Assembly (NCBI RefSeq): GCF_002575655.3
Contig: NC_053040.3
Location: forward strand, 463,498,780-463,562,779
Reading direction: 5' to 3'
DNA: 64,000 nt
From: Aegilops tauschii subsp. strangulata
Lineage: Eukaryota; Streptophyta; Magnoliopsida; Poales; Poaceae
The notes beneath the pieces are model-generated. The model had not been told where the DNA came from, made no database searches, and was given only the letters and a program-made list of their open reading frames with translations. Below are positions 10,475-22,832 of the stretch, piece after piece (the first letter of the stretch is position 1; each line of letters starts with the position of its first letter). The position numbers were made by a program, and so were the translations under genes.

Positions 10475-11333
10475 TCAAACAAAACCCCTAATCATCATTG
10501 CAAACAACGCATAGAACATGGCTAATGCGACAACCACAACTACACATGCTAGTTCCTTCTTGTCTCTTGCTTTCATCTGTTGCCTGTGACTGATTCTTTC
10601 TTGCTTCATCGTACTGATTGTACATTCTAGATTAGCCAGTTTCTTCTTCAGCTTTACATTATCTCTACGAGCTTGGTGATAACACTGCGAGCCCTGCCAT
10701 GCCATTCTTCATCCAACCAGTTAACAAAGGCACAAGCCTCATATCCCTGCCAATGTTAAATAGTATTCTGGTTGAGCGGTGGCATTAACTGAAATAAAAT
10801 GATGAACTTAATTAGCACTAACCTCTAAGGGGCAACTGAGAAACCGCCTACCAATGTCGAATCCCTCCGTGCATACATGTCGAGCGGGAGTGTGCCCGTG
10901 CACACAACTCAGCTTTTGGTACTTCTCGGTGGCGCAAAACTCGGAGTCGAACTCGTGGTGCGGGAGTCTGGAGTCAAGCTCCGGATCCGGCGGCAGATCC
11001 CTTTCCTGGGGGGGGGGGGTCATTCAGGACAGGTTCAGCAAGGAGGCATACTTTGGACATGGTAAAAAGATCGGGATAGATTGGAACATGACAGGACGAT
11101 TCAGATCCGTAGTACACCTGCCTTCTGATGACCTTAGGCAAGTGCTCGGCGGTACGAGCAGGAGCAGTCGCACCGAAACCATCAGCACCACTCGTCCGCA
11201 TTCCCCCAATGTCAGCGCCACGCGAGGGAACTTGGAGACTATGTAGGGATTTGGGGGAAATGGGGAAACTGTGGAGATAAGCTAATGGTCGGGAACTACT
11301 AATGGCACTATATATATGTTGTATACGGCACAC
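10475..11333 (-). pseudogene. GRF-type zinc finger, coiled coil and C-terminal membrane segment (broken)
   Basis: Minus-strand gene remains. The first frame (11333 to about 11020) passes into a second at a long G/C homopolymer near 11009-11018. The second frame (11023-10823, 67 codons) has a GRF-like zinc motif, CVHGHTPARHVC...GRRFLSCP. A splice donor (GAG-GTTAGT) at 10822 and an acceptor at 10747 join it in phase to GYEACAFVNWLDEEW, completing the finger. A second frameshift near 10680 leads to a heptad-rich stretch (KLKKKLANLE...) and a hydrophobic tail ACVVVVVALAMFYALF, ending at 10475. GRF fingers bind single-stranded or structured nucleic acid. GRF/coiled-coil/tail-anchor proteins are common as hypothetical proteins in grasses. 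The frameshifts mean this copy is probably dead. The start codon is uncertain. Confidence 0.65.
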
Positions 11334-11339
11334 TGTTTG

Positions 11340-12091
11340 TACATGTCGTTTGTGTTAGGTATTACAACGTCACACACGATTTCCGCACCAAACCGTGTGA
11401 GAAGACAACGTAGGTTAGACACGGTTGTCGTTACATAACCGTATGTGATGTACTACCATGTCCATATCATTGAGTTACGGTGAGATACCGTGTAAACAGC
11501 CGCTCCGCGGATATCCGTAAAAAAAACAGCTGCTCTGCATATAGAGATGGCGGCGGCGGCCTAGGCAGCGGCTACCGGAGAAGAGGTCAATCCTCGGTCG
11601 GTGGGCGGTGGCGGCATCATAGGAGGTCAATCCTCGTTCTGTGGCGGGAGATAGGAGGAGCTCAACCATCGAGGTCGGCGGCGGCGTGATTCGAGCACAT
11701 CCATCGCGGTCGATGGCGGGATAGTGGAGGTTGAACTTCAGGCGGCAGCCGCACTAAGCTTTGCTCCTCGACCCTGCTGTCTCGGCGTGCCGCCGCATCG
11801 CGCTTGTCTGTCTGCTGGGTGGAGGTCGCGACACGGCTAATTAATTAAGGTATTCTTTTCGTGAGTGGCTAAATTTAGGTATTCAATTCCTAAGTGTAGT
11901 GTTGTACTAGTACTCTCCATGTAAATTGACTGGCCATTAATTTTTGTCATAGCACGTCTGGATAACAACATGGAGCACCCTCGGTAATTATTAAAATAAA
12001 ACCTTGTGATTTATGCACGCATCTTTGGACAACAGTTAATCCGTGTATTAATGTTGTTGTTTTGTTTTTAATTACCATTCGTGTGTTGCAG
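11340..12091 (+). promoter_or_regulatory. DTC-1 internal promoter and leader region before TNP2
   Basis: This 750-bp stretch starts with more subterminal-like motifs (acacggttgtcg, accgtatgtgat) up to about 11460. A GC-rich leader with ggcggcggc runs follows at about 11545-11850, then an AT-rich intron-like segment. It ends in gtgttgcag immediately before the TNP2 ATG at 12092. The layout fits a CACTA promoter, a non-coding first exon and a leader intron. The two genes here diverge (GRF minus, TNP2 plus), so the region may serve both. Confidence 0.45.
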
Positions 12092-15000
12092 ATGGAACGA
12101 TCTCGATGGATGAAGAATCGGAAAACTGCACATGACAGAGTTCATGAATTTGGCTGAAAGTACAAAGAGGAGAATTGGTGATGCGGATTACATCTTGTGT
12201 CCATGTACTGATTGTGCCAATACAGAGTCACATGAAGTTGCAGATGTCCAGATGCACTTAGTCTCTAGGGGATTCATGGATGGATATACACGTTGGACCA
12301 GACACGGTGAAGAGGAGGTCATGGATGAAGATACCCAGGGCAGCGAGATGCCAAACCCCGATCAGTGTCACATGGATGTTGAATCTAACATCGGGGCAGA
12401 GGCATCAAGCTACCAATGGAACACCGGAAAGCCGAAACGCCCACTGGAAAACCAAGACGTCCACGAAGATGACGACGATCTTGATATTCCAGATTTTGAT
12501 GCTATGATTGCAGATTTCGAGGGCCCAGAAAAGGATATGATTGGGTACAAGGATCTGCCAACCATTGATGCAGACTCCAAGAAAGAATTGTATCCAGGTT
12601 GCAAAAAGAAATATTCCAGGTTGAGTGCCACCCTGGCGCTTCTCAGATTTAAAGCAGCAAATGGTCTATCAAACAAGGGCTTCACAGAGATCTTAGGTAT
12701 TTTCAAAGATATTCTTCCGGAAGATAATGTGCTCCCCAGAAGCACGAATGAAGCGAAGAAAATTGTTTGCCCATTGGAACTTGAAGTACAGAAGATACAC
12801 GCTTGTGTGAATGATTGTATATTGTACCGTGGTGAGTACAAAGATTATCGTGCATGTCCCACATGCAAGCATGCATGATACAAGCGCAGGAGAGTAAAGG
12901 ACAAGTACAAATTGGACGACGAGATCAAGACAAGAGTCCCGTTCAAGGTTGTTTGGTACTTGCCTTTAATTCCAAGGTTGAGGCGTTTGTTTGCAAACCC
13001 TAGAGAGGCAAAGAGGTTGCGGTGGCATCATGATGAGCGAATTACGGATAGGTATATGAGGCACCCGAAAGATGGGGCTCAGTGGGAATTAATCGACAAA
13101 AAGTTTGAAAATTTTGCCAAGGATCCTAGAAGTATAAGGCTCGGGGAGTGTACTGACGGGATGAATCCTTTTGGCGATATGAGCACCAATAACAACACAT
13201 GGCCGGTGCTTCTGTGCATATATAACCTAGCTCCCTGGTTGTGTATGAAGAAAAAATACATTATGATGTCAATGATTATCCAAGGCCTGAAGCAACCTGG
13301 AAATGACATCGACATTTACTTTCAGCTACTGGTAGAAGAACTGCTGACAGTGTGGATAGATGCGCCTGCTGTAAAAATGTTATGATGCTGACAGAAAGGA
13401 GATTTTCGATCTACATGCCATGCTGGTGCACACCATTCAAGATATGCCGGCATTAGGCAACACATCGGGGCAGAAAACAAGGGGAGAAGTAGGGTGTGTC
13501 ACATGCATGGATAGGACAGCTAGCAGAAGACTTCCCAACTCACACAAAACAGTGTATTTGCGTCATCGTAGGTTCTTACGGAAAAATCACCCATACCGAA
13601 AGATGAAAGCTAAATTTGATGGTACGGCAGAGGCAGCTGCAGCCCCAAGAGCCTATGAAGGGGTGGTGGTCCACAACATGGCTAAAAACATTAATGTTGT
13701 GCTTGGCAAGAACCACCCTTTGACGGTGAAACTAACACCCAAGGATCAAGTGTTTAAGAAGAAATCGGTGTTCTGGAAATTACCTTACTGGGAGATTCTA
13801 CGTGTACGTCACTACATCGATGTCATGCACGTAGAGAAGAACGTATGTGAAAGCATCCTTGTACTCTGCTCAAGATTAAAGGTAAAATAAAGGATGGTGA
13901 CGGTTCACGGCTCGATATGCTTGCTGATCAATCACAATGCAAGAGCGAAGCAGAAGATGATGAAAAATTCATCAAAGCTCGCCAGAGTTACAATTTCAGT
14001 ACAAAAGAAGCAACACAGTTCTTCACCTATTTGCTGTCAGTTAAGACACCCTCTTCCTACTCCGCAAACATCAAAAGTCTCGTGGATGTGAGCTCAGGTA
14101 AAATGAAGTTGGGACACATGAAGTCACATGATTGCCACGTAATGTTGACACAAATCCTCCCTGTGACCATCAGGAATCTGATGGACAAAGATATAAGAAA
14201 CACACTCATTGACCTCTATGATTTATTCAACCAACTATGGTAGAAAGTTGTAGATCCTGAAGAGTTGGATCATATGCAAGATGATATTGCAAGAATATTG
14301 TCCAACCTAGAGATGTTTTTCCCACCGTCATTCTTTGATATCATGGTCCATCTCACTGTGCACCTTGTCAACGAGATAAAGTATTGTGGTCCTGTGTTTC
14401 TTTGCAACATGTATCCCTTCGAGCGGTTCATGGGAATCCTGAAGCGCTTTTGTCGGAATCGAAACCATCGAGAGGCAAGCGTCCTACAAGGTTATACTGC
14501 GGAGGAGGTGGTTGAGTTTTGCACCGAATACATGAAACAAAGACCTATAGGTTTGCCCCTCTCTCGCCACGAGGGAAGACTGAAAGGTAAGCCAGTCCTT
14601 GCTGGCACGCAAATGGCTGCACCCGGAGAATTGGCAGAGAAAGCCCATTTGACGGTACTGCTTAATAGCCCAGTTCTCATCGCTTATGCCAAAGAACACT
14701 TGGCGGAGATACGCCAAAGATTCTTACCAATGGTGCCTTCATCAGAGGTGGAGATGAAGGAGCACACTAAGAACTACGCCGAATGGCTGAAGAATCGTTT
14801 GGCACAAGGATCCATCGATGACATTGCTACGTGGTTGGCACAAAAGACATCACCTACGGTGCTGATGTACCAAGCATATGACATAAATGGATACACGTTC
14901 TACACTGAGGAACGTGATAAGAAGACCTCGTATCAAAACAACTCTGTTCGAATAGAATGCATGACTGTAAATGAAGCTGATAAAAGGGTATACTATGGAA

Positions 15001-15338
15001 CCATCAAAGAGATTTGGGAGCTTGACTATGTGAAAGTTAAGGTGGCATTATTCAAGTGTGCATGGATCCCTCTTGGTCAGGTAAGGATTGATGAGTACAG
15101 GAAGACCTGTGTTAACATGACAATGATGTCATATCACGCGGACCCATTCATTCTTGCCAGCGATGCTACCCAGATTTTCTTTGTGGAAGACCCCTTGCAT
15201 AAGAACGGCCATTTAGCGATGCATGGGAAGAGAAGGGTACTGGGTGTCGACGATGTTGCCGATCAGGACGAGTACGATGAATTTGATGAGTTGCCAGCCA
15301 AGGGATCACGCACCAGTGGCAACAGAGAAGAAGTTTAA
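12092..15338 (+). pseudogene. TNP2-type CACTA transposase (decayed)
   Basis: This is the main transposase of CACTA (En/Spm) elements. The ATG follows a splice-acceptor cag at 12090. A frameshift comes within about 40 bp. Then come the N-terminal transposase-associated domain (YILCPCTDC...GFMDGYTRW, 12132-12300) and the TNP2 core (CKKKYSRLSATLALLRFKA..., then VVWYLPLIPRLRRLFANP... from 12940 and DGMNPFGDMSTNNNTWPV near 13160). The C-terminal DUF4218-like (HLTVHLVNEIKYCGPV, CRNRNHREASV) and DUF4216-like (NSVRIECM...YYGTIKEIWELDY) parts follow. Breaks: TGA at about 12877, frameshift near 13380, stop and frame change near 13888, TAG at 14241. The last part, 14265-15338, is a clean 357-codon frame. 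Read across frames the family order is complete, so it was once a full gene and is now inactive. Confidence 0.9.
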
Positions 15339-15668
15339 AATCATCAAAAACCCCAAGTTCATTCGGGGTCAACTTAATGATCCCAGTTCCCACATGTACA
15401 TGGGAATTGAGCTGTAAGACTAGTCTTTATGCCTACCCTGCAACTTAATTCGTTCAATTTAGAACTGTCGCGTGTACTGAATTTGTGAGTTATGCCCGGT
15501 TTTCTGTTGATGTAAGAACCGTTAATATGTTGACCTTGATATGCTGTCAGCTTAGGCAATGAATATGAACTGTTTTTGTTATTATTATTATTATTACATA
15601 GAGGTAGCACACTCAATCGATCTCAGTACAGTATGTGTGAACAAAAATATGCAATCTGGTTTGTGAAT
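15339..15668 (+). other. TNP2 3' flank in DTC-1
   Basis: This is non-coding sequence after the transposase stop, with a short ttattattatta microsatellite at about 15580-15597. Nothing else was recognised. Confidence 0.4.
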
Positions 15669-15841
15669 AGCACATGGTTCGTTGATGAAATCCGTGTTCC
15701 GACCAAACCCCACCACCACCCCCACGATCTGAGTCATGCTTTCTGATTGGCCAGAACCCAAACCCCACGGATCGTACGTCTGCACCGTTGGATGCTCCCA
15801 GATCGAACGATGATCCTCATCCCTTTCGACAGCACATGCAG
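15669..15841. repeat. DTC-1 internal repeat, copy 1
   Basis: One of three related blocks of about 170-190 bp. All share the cores ctgattggccagaaccc and cacggatcgtacgtctgca and end in atcctcatccctttcgaca. The other copies are at 18491-18682 and 18724-18910. A downstream module (about 15890-16010) also recurs at about 18950-19085. Confidence 0.85.
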
Positions 15842-16711
15842 TTCCGGTTGTAATTTTATTTTTATGCACAAAATGCACGTTAATATCAAAAAATGTCTTA
15901 AATATAGCTAACGATACCTGAAATGCGCCAGAAAATCAAACCCGTGGTATAATGGTGATTGCGTACCATGGAAATTTTTATGAGGCCAAACGATGAAGTC
16001 ACCGGCCACAGGAGTTTGAATTGACACGTCTCCTTTTGGAAAACCATGATCCTTCATGTGAGATGCTCCGGTTTGGAAGGAGTGGTCATCAAAACTTGTG
16101 CCAAACTTTACCAATTTTTTTCCACGGGGTCATGAGAGCACGCCACAAGCACACATCAATTTTGATGATGTCCGAACTCCATCTGAATTTTCTGTAATTA
16201 AAATACCAACTAGGCCTACGCCAGTGGCCAGACCTCGCAGCCGAAATGTTTGAAACTTCTCCCCGCTTCTCGAACAAACGGATGAAAACTCACAAAGTGA
16301 CGCACAAATGATCTGTACACCTTTGCTAGGGTGATAGTAAGGGGGTATCATAGCTAGTATATATCATGCATGCCAACTAGGCAATTTTGATGAGCTGTCA
16401 TAGAATTAATTAAATGAAGAAAGAGAGGGTTAAGTATCATATCATGAAACTGTATCATAATAAATGTTATGCTACTATGTGTCATGCATGACAATATGAA
16501 TAAAGTACTACATATGATACTATGCATTATTAGAGCAAGTAAGTACACAATAGAGTGACATAAGACTAGCCACAATGGGTAGTAACATAGAATGTTACTA
16601 GTCTATGTTACTACCTCTATAGTGGGGAGTAACATATGTGTAGTAACATGCAACACTTCATTTATTAGGCTATAGACTCATCTTGCCTTGAGATGTGTGA
16701 TGTTATACTCA

Positions 16712-17004
16712 GACTAGCCACAATGGGTAGTAACATAGACTAGTAACATGCCCATGTGTTACACTAGTCTATGTTACTACCTCTATAGTGGGGAGTAACA
16801 TATATGTGTGGTAACATGCAACACTTCATTTATTAGGCTATAGACACATCTTGCTTTGATATGTACATGTGATGTTACTCATACTACTAGTAACTAGCTA
16901 TGTTACTACTTTCCTCTCTTTCTTCATTTATTGCTTGCCACATCATCTAATTTATCTAGATATGTGTGATGTTACTACCTATGTTACTCCCATTGTGGGT
17001 AGTC
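16712..17004. mobile_element. 293-bp MITE with imperfect terminal inverted repeats
   Basis: It starts gactagccacaatggg and ends cccattgtgggtagtc, which match as inverted repeats at 15 of 16 positions. The directly preceding 148 bp (16564-16711) is a partial direct copy of its left half. The next 146 bp (17019-17164) is a related short element with the same right end. The superfamily cannot be fixed without a clear TSD. Confidence 0.7.
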
Positions 17005-17884
17005 TCATACTATAGTAAGACTATACCCACAGCGGGAGTAACATAGGTAGTAACATCACACATATCCACTTTCCTCCATTTCTTCATTTATTGCTTGCCA
17101 CATCATCTATTTTATCTAGATATATGTGATGTTACTACCTATGTTACTCCCACTGTGGGTAGTCTGGCTATAAGGAATAGAATAATATATATGTGCTTAT
17201 TAATTCGAGGAAAGAGAAGAGAAGCGGGCTCTTCGTTAGTACAGCTAGCTGCAATAGGAGACCCAAGACACTTTGTGAGGATGTAAGGTGGGCCAACTAT
17301 TGATAAACTAGTACGTATATAAAACTTATTATTGTACATACCCGCTAAGAGGTTGGCTGTATATGACATGTCAACTTCTTATAGCCGACCCTTGGCTGTA
17401 TTATTAACCATGCTCTTAGTGAGGTAGCTAGTATATCATAGACAACTAGCTTGTATCAGACTAGCCACAGTGGGAGTGACTTCATCAGTAACACCGACTC
17501 CAACTCAGCAAACTTGCTTATGTGGCAATAAGTTAATGAGGAGAGAGATGGTTTCAATAACTTAGATAGTTATTGTAGCATCACATGTCCCAATGCAATA
17601 TGAGTCTGTAACCTAAGAAATGAAGCTTTGCATGACACTACACTTATGTTACTACCCACTATGAAGGTAGTAACATATATAGTCTAGGGATATGTGTATG
17701 TTACCACTGTACTACTCTCCATTGTGGCTAGCTAGTCTCATACTCCCTCCTTTCCGGTTTAGCTAGGCTGGTTGTAATGGTATTATCATAAGCGGTATCA
17801 TGCATGCCAACTAGACTTTCTGGATGATGCTATACTACTTTGTGTCATGCATATGGCCATAAATACGGTCATCTATGATATATA

Positions 17885-17976
17885 CTCCCTCCGTAAACTA
17901 ATATAAGAGCGTTGAGGTCACTATTTAGCTAGTAATCTAAACGCTCTTATATATATATATTAGTTTATAGAGGGAG
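17885..17976. mobile_element. Stowaway-type (Tc1/mariner) MITE, 92 bp
   Basis: It begins ctccctccgtaaactaata with agagcg following, and ends in the complementary arm cgctcttat...ttatagagggag. The near-perfect hairpin and the ctccctccg terminus are diagnostic of Triticeae Stowaway MITEs. It is preceded by TA. The right TA is displaced by one base (cta). It is nested inside another MITE-like sequence. Confidence 0.88.
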
Positions 17977-18490
17977 CTAGTACTACTCTTTGATACTATA
18001 TATGCACTATGAAGGTACGTACGTAGTATTGTACACTAGTATCATATGCATGATACAATATATATATAGTACTATATGATACTCCCTATATAAGGCTGGC
18101 CATAGTGGTGGTATCATAGCCGACGATGTCATGCACTCGAAAATAGCAAGTATATATGCTGATGTGGCAAAGACTTAAATATATATAAAGAGGGTTAGAG
18201 TAACATATAGTAGGTAGATACCGTATCATGTTAAATCCGATGCTAATTTGTGTCATGCATGTCAATAAATATGATATATATATATGATATACTATACTCT
18301 ATGTATTATACTATGCGCTATAATTAATTAAAGGTAGTATCATATGTACTGTATATTCATGATACTAGTATATGACACTCTCCACTATACTCATGATGTC
18401 TTACCGTGAAAAAAATTGGAGGCGAAACGATGAACTCATGTTTTCATTCGAACAAAAATATGATGTTAGGTAATGTAAATATTTTCAAAG

Positions 18491-18910
18491 AGCACACGGT
18501 TCACTCACGAAAGCCGTGTGTCCACTAAACCGTGGTCGATGCACCCCCCACCCCTCTTCCACGCGCGCGATCTGAGTCGTGCGTTCTGATTGGCCAGAAC
18601 CCAAACCCCACGGATCGTACGTCTGCACCATTGGATTCTCCTTGATCGAACGGCGATCCTCATCCCTTTCGACAACACATGTACATGTTTTCAAATAGCC
18701 CCTCCCAAAAAATGTTTTCAAATAGCACACGGTTCACACACGAAAGCCGTGTGCCTACCAAACCGTGGCTAATGCCCCCCCTCGCTGCGCGTGCGATCTG
18801 AGTCGTGCGTTCTGATTGGCCAGAACCCAAACCCCACGGATCGTACGTCTGCAGCGTTGGATGCTCCCAGATCGAACGACAATCCTCATCCCTTTCGACA
18901 GGAAATGCAG
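18491..18910. repeat. DTC-1 internal repeat, copies 2 and 3 in tandem
   Basis: Copy 2 (18491-18682) and copy 3 (18724-18910) both begin agcacacggttcac and share the same conserved cores as copy 1 at 15669. Each carries gcacacgg motifs that resemble the element's subterminal repeats, so they may be extra protein-binding sites between the two genes. Confidence 0.85.
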
Positions 18911-19050
18911 TCCGGCTAAGAATTGATTTATATGCAAACATGCACGGTAAATGCCAAAAAATGTCTTACATATAGCACACGAGACCTGAAATGTGCCAGC
19001 AAATCAAACCAGTGGTAAAATTGTGATTGGTTTACGTGCAAAAAATTTAG

Positions 19051-19796
19051 ATGAGAAACAATGAACTCGCGTCTTCATTTCAAACGAAATTATTCTGTTT
19101 GTGCACACGAGCGCTTAGAGGCAACCGTTTGCATAGGCCTTTCCACGCGCGCGGCAACCGGGGATATTTTTCACCCTTTTCACCTAGGCCGCCAACACCC
19201 CCCACCGTCCGCCCACATTTCACTCAACTAGTCCACCCAATCTCCTTCGCCAGCTCCCCCCTCCCCCAGATCCACAGCAGAACCCTCTCCGGCGCCGCCG
19301 TGCTCACCCCGGCAGTGTGCCCGCTCTTCAGCGTCAAGCCTACCTCCACTACCGTTCCCAACACGCTGCGGCCCGTGCCTCGCCGTCTTCGTTTGCTCGC
19401 CAGCCACCCTCGAGCATATCGATGCAGTAACCCTCGCCTCTCCTGTGGTCCGACCGGGTTTGCATTAAGAAGCCTATTAGTTACTGCTCTCCATCGCGGT
19501 GAGGCATATTTCCTCGCAATCCCCCTTCCAATTTCGTTCTGTATGTTCCCAAATTGGCTATAAAATAACGGAGAGCGTATATATGTTCATTATCTACCGT
19601 CCTTACTACATATAAGCTGTATTTGTTCCAATAAGTTACTACCTATTTACAGATCGCGGGCGCCCGAGTCACACAAACTTAACAAATTAGTCATACATTT
19701 TCTAAATTATTGCATGGCATGTTTAGAAAGCTTGATACCAAGTTGTTAGTTTTATGCTTATCCTCCTTTCCATAGTTTCGCATGTGTTCTCTATAG
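19051..19796 (+). promoter_or_regulatory. Leader region of the second DTC-1 gene
   Basis: A C-rich segment (about 19150-19450) resembles a 5' leader. It is followed by an AT-rich, intron-like stretch ending ctctatag directly before the ATG at 19797. The C-rich part is open for 170 codons but the product is Pro/Arg/Ser-rich and lacks any family feature, so I read it as leader, not protein. Confidence 0.45.
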
Positions 19797-21298
19797 ATGT
19801 CGAGTAGCAGCGACAACACTCATTCAGGCCATGTATCTTCATCTGATTCGGACAACCCTAGGTCTTCAGCAGATTGTGAGGGATCAAGTAGTCTTGAATG
19901 GGATAGAGCTGCAGCAATTACCCTTCCGGTCAGGACACGGAGGAATGCTCCAAGGAAGCCCACACACCAGCCTAAAGGTGTATATGAAGTAACCGAGATT
20001 GATATAAAGTCTTGGGCTCCAACTAAACTAGATAAAGCACGCATGAGGTTCAGGAGTGTGTGTGGATTTGTTGGCAGGGCAAGGCTCAACATTAATCTGC
20101 CGAGGTTTCGGAAGGCTGACATAGAAACACGGCGAAGGATAGTCTGGGAGATCATGGATCACTTCAACGTTCCAGAGCAGTGGATAATGCAGGTGGAACA
20201 CGCTGCACTGAAGAAGGCTAGGGATGCTTGGAGAAACTGGAAGCACGTGATGTACAAGAATTACTTAAGTGAAGGCAAGGACCCAATCCCCGCATACCCC
20301 CAAATTACGAAGGCAGACTGGGCAGAATTCAGAAGGGTCAGGGCAACTCCAGAGTTTGTTGCGAAGAGTTTCAAGCAATCGGAACTTCAGAAGAAGAACA
20401 CACACCCCCATCGTATGGGTGTGGCAGGATACTACGGCATGAAACTGATATGGGAACAGGAGGACAAAGAAGCAGTAGCGGCGGGTGGGAGTCCGGTCTT
20501 TAGTGAAATCAAGGGCAAACGCGCCAGAGACTACTTGCGGGCACGTGCAAAGAGGCGTGATGACGGAACTTATTACTTTGAAAACGCACGTGACGCCAAA
20601 CTGTATGAAGTGATGGTAGAGGCTTCCAAGATCCCTGGAAAGTTCTACAGGAACTCAGGGCCATGTGACATTCTGTCCATTGCTCTAGACACAAAAGAGC
20701 CCCCTGGCCGTGCAAGGGGTATAGGCGTTAATGTCCCGCACAAGAGGGCTTTCACACTTAGCAAAGAAGAGAGGCTCAACATGAAAAAAGCGAGGAGTGA
20801 AATGAAGCAGAATGCATTGTTTGAAAAGTTGAAGAAGGAGATTTATCCGGCTGTTCGAAAGGATGTTGAGGAGTCAATGATGATGATGCAGAAGACTCTA
20901 ACACTGACAGATAGCCAGCAGATGGGAGGGGAGGCGGGCATGGATGATGCTGCTTATTGTGCGACAACACTACACAAGAGTAGTTGTGCATCAGCTGACC
21001 CCAGCGACACTGAGACTGCAGCTGCTCGTGATGATGCTATATCTGATCTATTTGGAATGAAAGACAGACTGAAGGGCGTGCTTACACATTATGAAGGTAC
21101 ATTAAAATGTGCAACAGCCTGGGTTTGCCCACCCTTCTTGGAAGATGGCCTCTTCTTAGACAATGTGCCATTGAAGCCGGGCTGTGTGAAGTGCTACGTG
21201 ACTGAAGTAAAGCCCGGATTCAATGAATTTGCCCTGAAGAATGTCCTAGGAGACTTCGATGAGCAAATGACCTTGGGAGAAACACTGTTACATCACAT

Positions 21299-22832
21299 TG
21301 ATACGTCTCCAACGTATCGATAATTTATGAAGTATTCATGCCATGTTTACTTTTTTTTATATGATCTTGGTATGATTTGATTAAGACTAACCCGGACTGA
21401 CGATGTTTTCAGTAGAACTACCGTGGTGTTGTTTTTGTGCAGAAATAAAAGTTCTCGGAATGCGCTGAAAATCAACGGAGAATTTTTCTAGAAAATATAA
21501 AAAAGTACTAGAACAAAAATCTACCGGAGGGGAGTCCCGAGGCCCCACGAGGGTGGGGGGCGCGCCCACCCCCCCCCCCCCCCCCCTGGGCGCACCCCTG
21601 TGCCTCGTGGACTACCCATGGGGCCCCCTGACTTGTTCTTGACGCCAACCTCTCCTATAAATACAGAAACCTCCAGAAATTAACCTAGATTGGAAGTTCC
21701 GCCGCCGCAAGCCTCTGTAGCCATGAGAAATCAATCTAGGCCCTCTCCGGCACCCTGCCAGAGGGGGCCATCATCACTGGAGGCCATGGAGGAGGATCCC
21801 GAAGGGGCCATCATCGCCATGAAGGCCAAGGACCAGAGGGAGAACCTCTCCCCATCCAGGGGGAGGCCATGGAGGAGGAAGCACAAGGGGGAGGACCTCT
21901 CCTCCTCTCTCTCGGTGGCGCCAGAGTGCCATCGGGAGGGGAATCAACGCCGCAGTGATCGTCTTCATCAACATCACCATCATCATCACCATCCTCATCT
22001 CTTTTACGTGGTCCACTCTCCCGCACCCCGCTGTAATCCCTACTTGAACATGGTGCTTTATGCCACATATTATGATCCAATGATGTGTTGCCATCCTATG
22101 ATGTTTTGAGTAGATATCCTTTGTCTTTGGGTTGATTGATGATCTAGATTGGTATGAGTTGTATGTTTTATTTTGGTGTTGTCCTATTGTGCCCTCCGAG
22201 TCGCGCAACGTGAGGGATTCCCGCTGTAGGGTGCTGCAATACGTTTATGATTCACTTATAGTGGGTTGCTTGAGTGACAGAAGCATAAACCCGAGTAAGG
22301 GGGTTGTTGCATATGGGATAAAGGGGACTTGATATGTTAATGATATGGTTGGGTTTTACCTTAATGATCTTTAGTAGTTGCAGATGCTTGCTAGAGTTCC
22401 AATCATAAGTGCATATGATCCAAGAAGACAAAGTATGTTAGCTTATGCCTCTCCCTCATATGAAATTGCAATGACGACTACCGGTCTTGTTAACGATTGC
22501 CTAGGATAATTCCGCACACCGACCCATCATTATTCCACACTCGCTATTTATAATATTTAGTAATATATTCTAACTTTATGATAACAGCACCTACTTTTAT
22601 GTTTTAGCTCTCCGATATCATGCAAAGTTATCCTCTTCATACCCACAACGTAGTTTTATTTCTCGTTTCTAGTTGGAAGCAAACGTTCGGTGTACGTAGA
22701 GTCGTATCAGTGGCAGATAGGACTTGAGAGAATATTGATCTTACTTTAGCTCCTTGTGGGTTCGACACTCCATACTTATCACTTCCACCATTGGGAATTG
22801 CTACGATGATTCCCTGCACTTGCGGATTATCA
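21299..22832 (+). repeat. RLG-2 5' LTR
   Basis: It runs from TGATACGTCTCC to ttatca. It has a long C tract at about 21569-21586 that is much shorter in the 3' LTR, which explains part of the length difference. The TATA box is tataaata at 21656. The 3' end is adjacent to the primer site. Confidence 0.92.
21656..21663 (+). promoter_or_regulatory. TATA box of RLG-2 5' LTR
   Basis: The motif tataaata lies 358 bp into the LTR in the context tctcctataaatacag. It is conserved at 27160-27167 in the 3' LTR. Confidence 0.7.

Larger units (their letters stand above)
16320..18390. repeat. MITE cluster inside DTC-1
   Basis: This AT-rich stretch is built of several small non-coding inverted-repeat elements. 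Recurring units are gactagccacaatggg/gtagtaacat type elements at 16564-17164 and about 17459-17740, and tatcatgcatgcc/ggctggccatagtgg type sequences at about 16330-16535, 17765-18090 and 18093-18380. A Stowaway element sits at 17885-17976. No coding frame in the region looks real. The cluster lies between the two CACTA genes and splits the internal repeat copies apart. Confidence 0.8.

Noticed and set aside
19051..19563. 170-codon plus-strand frame before the second DTC-1 gene
   Set aside because: The product is Pro/Arg/Ser-rich with no family feature, and the position fits a C-rich leader followed by an intron.
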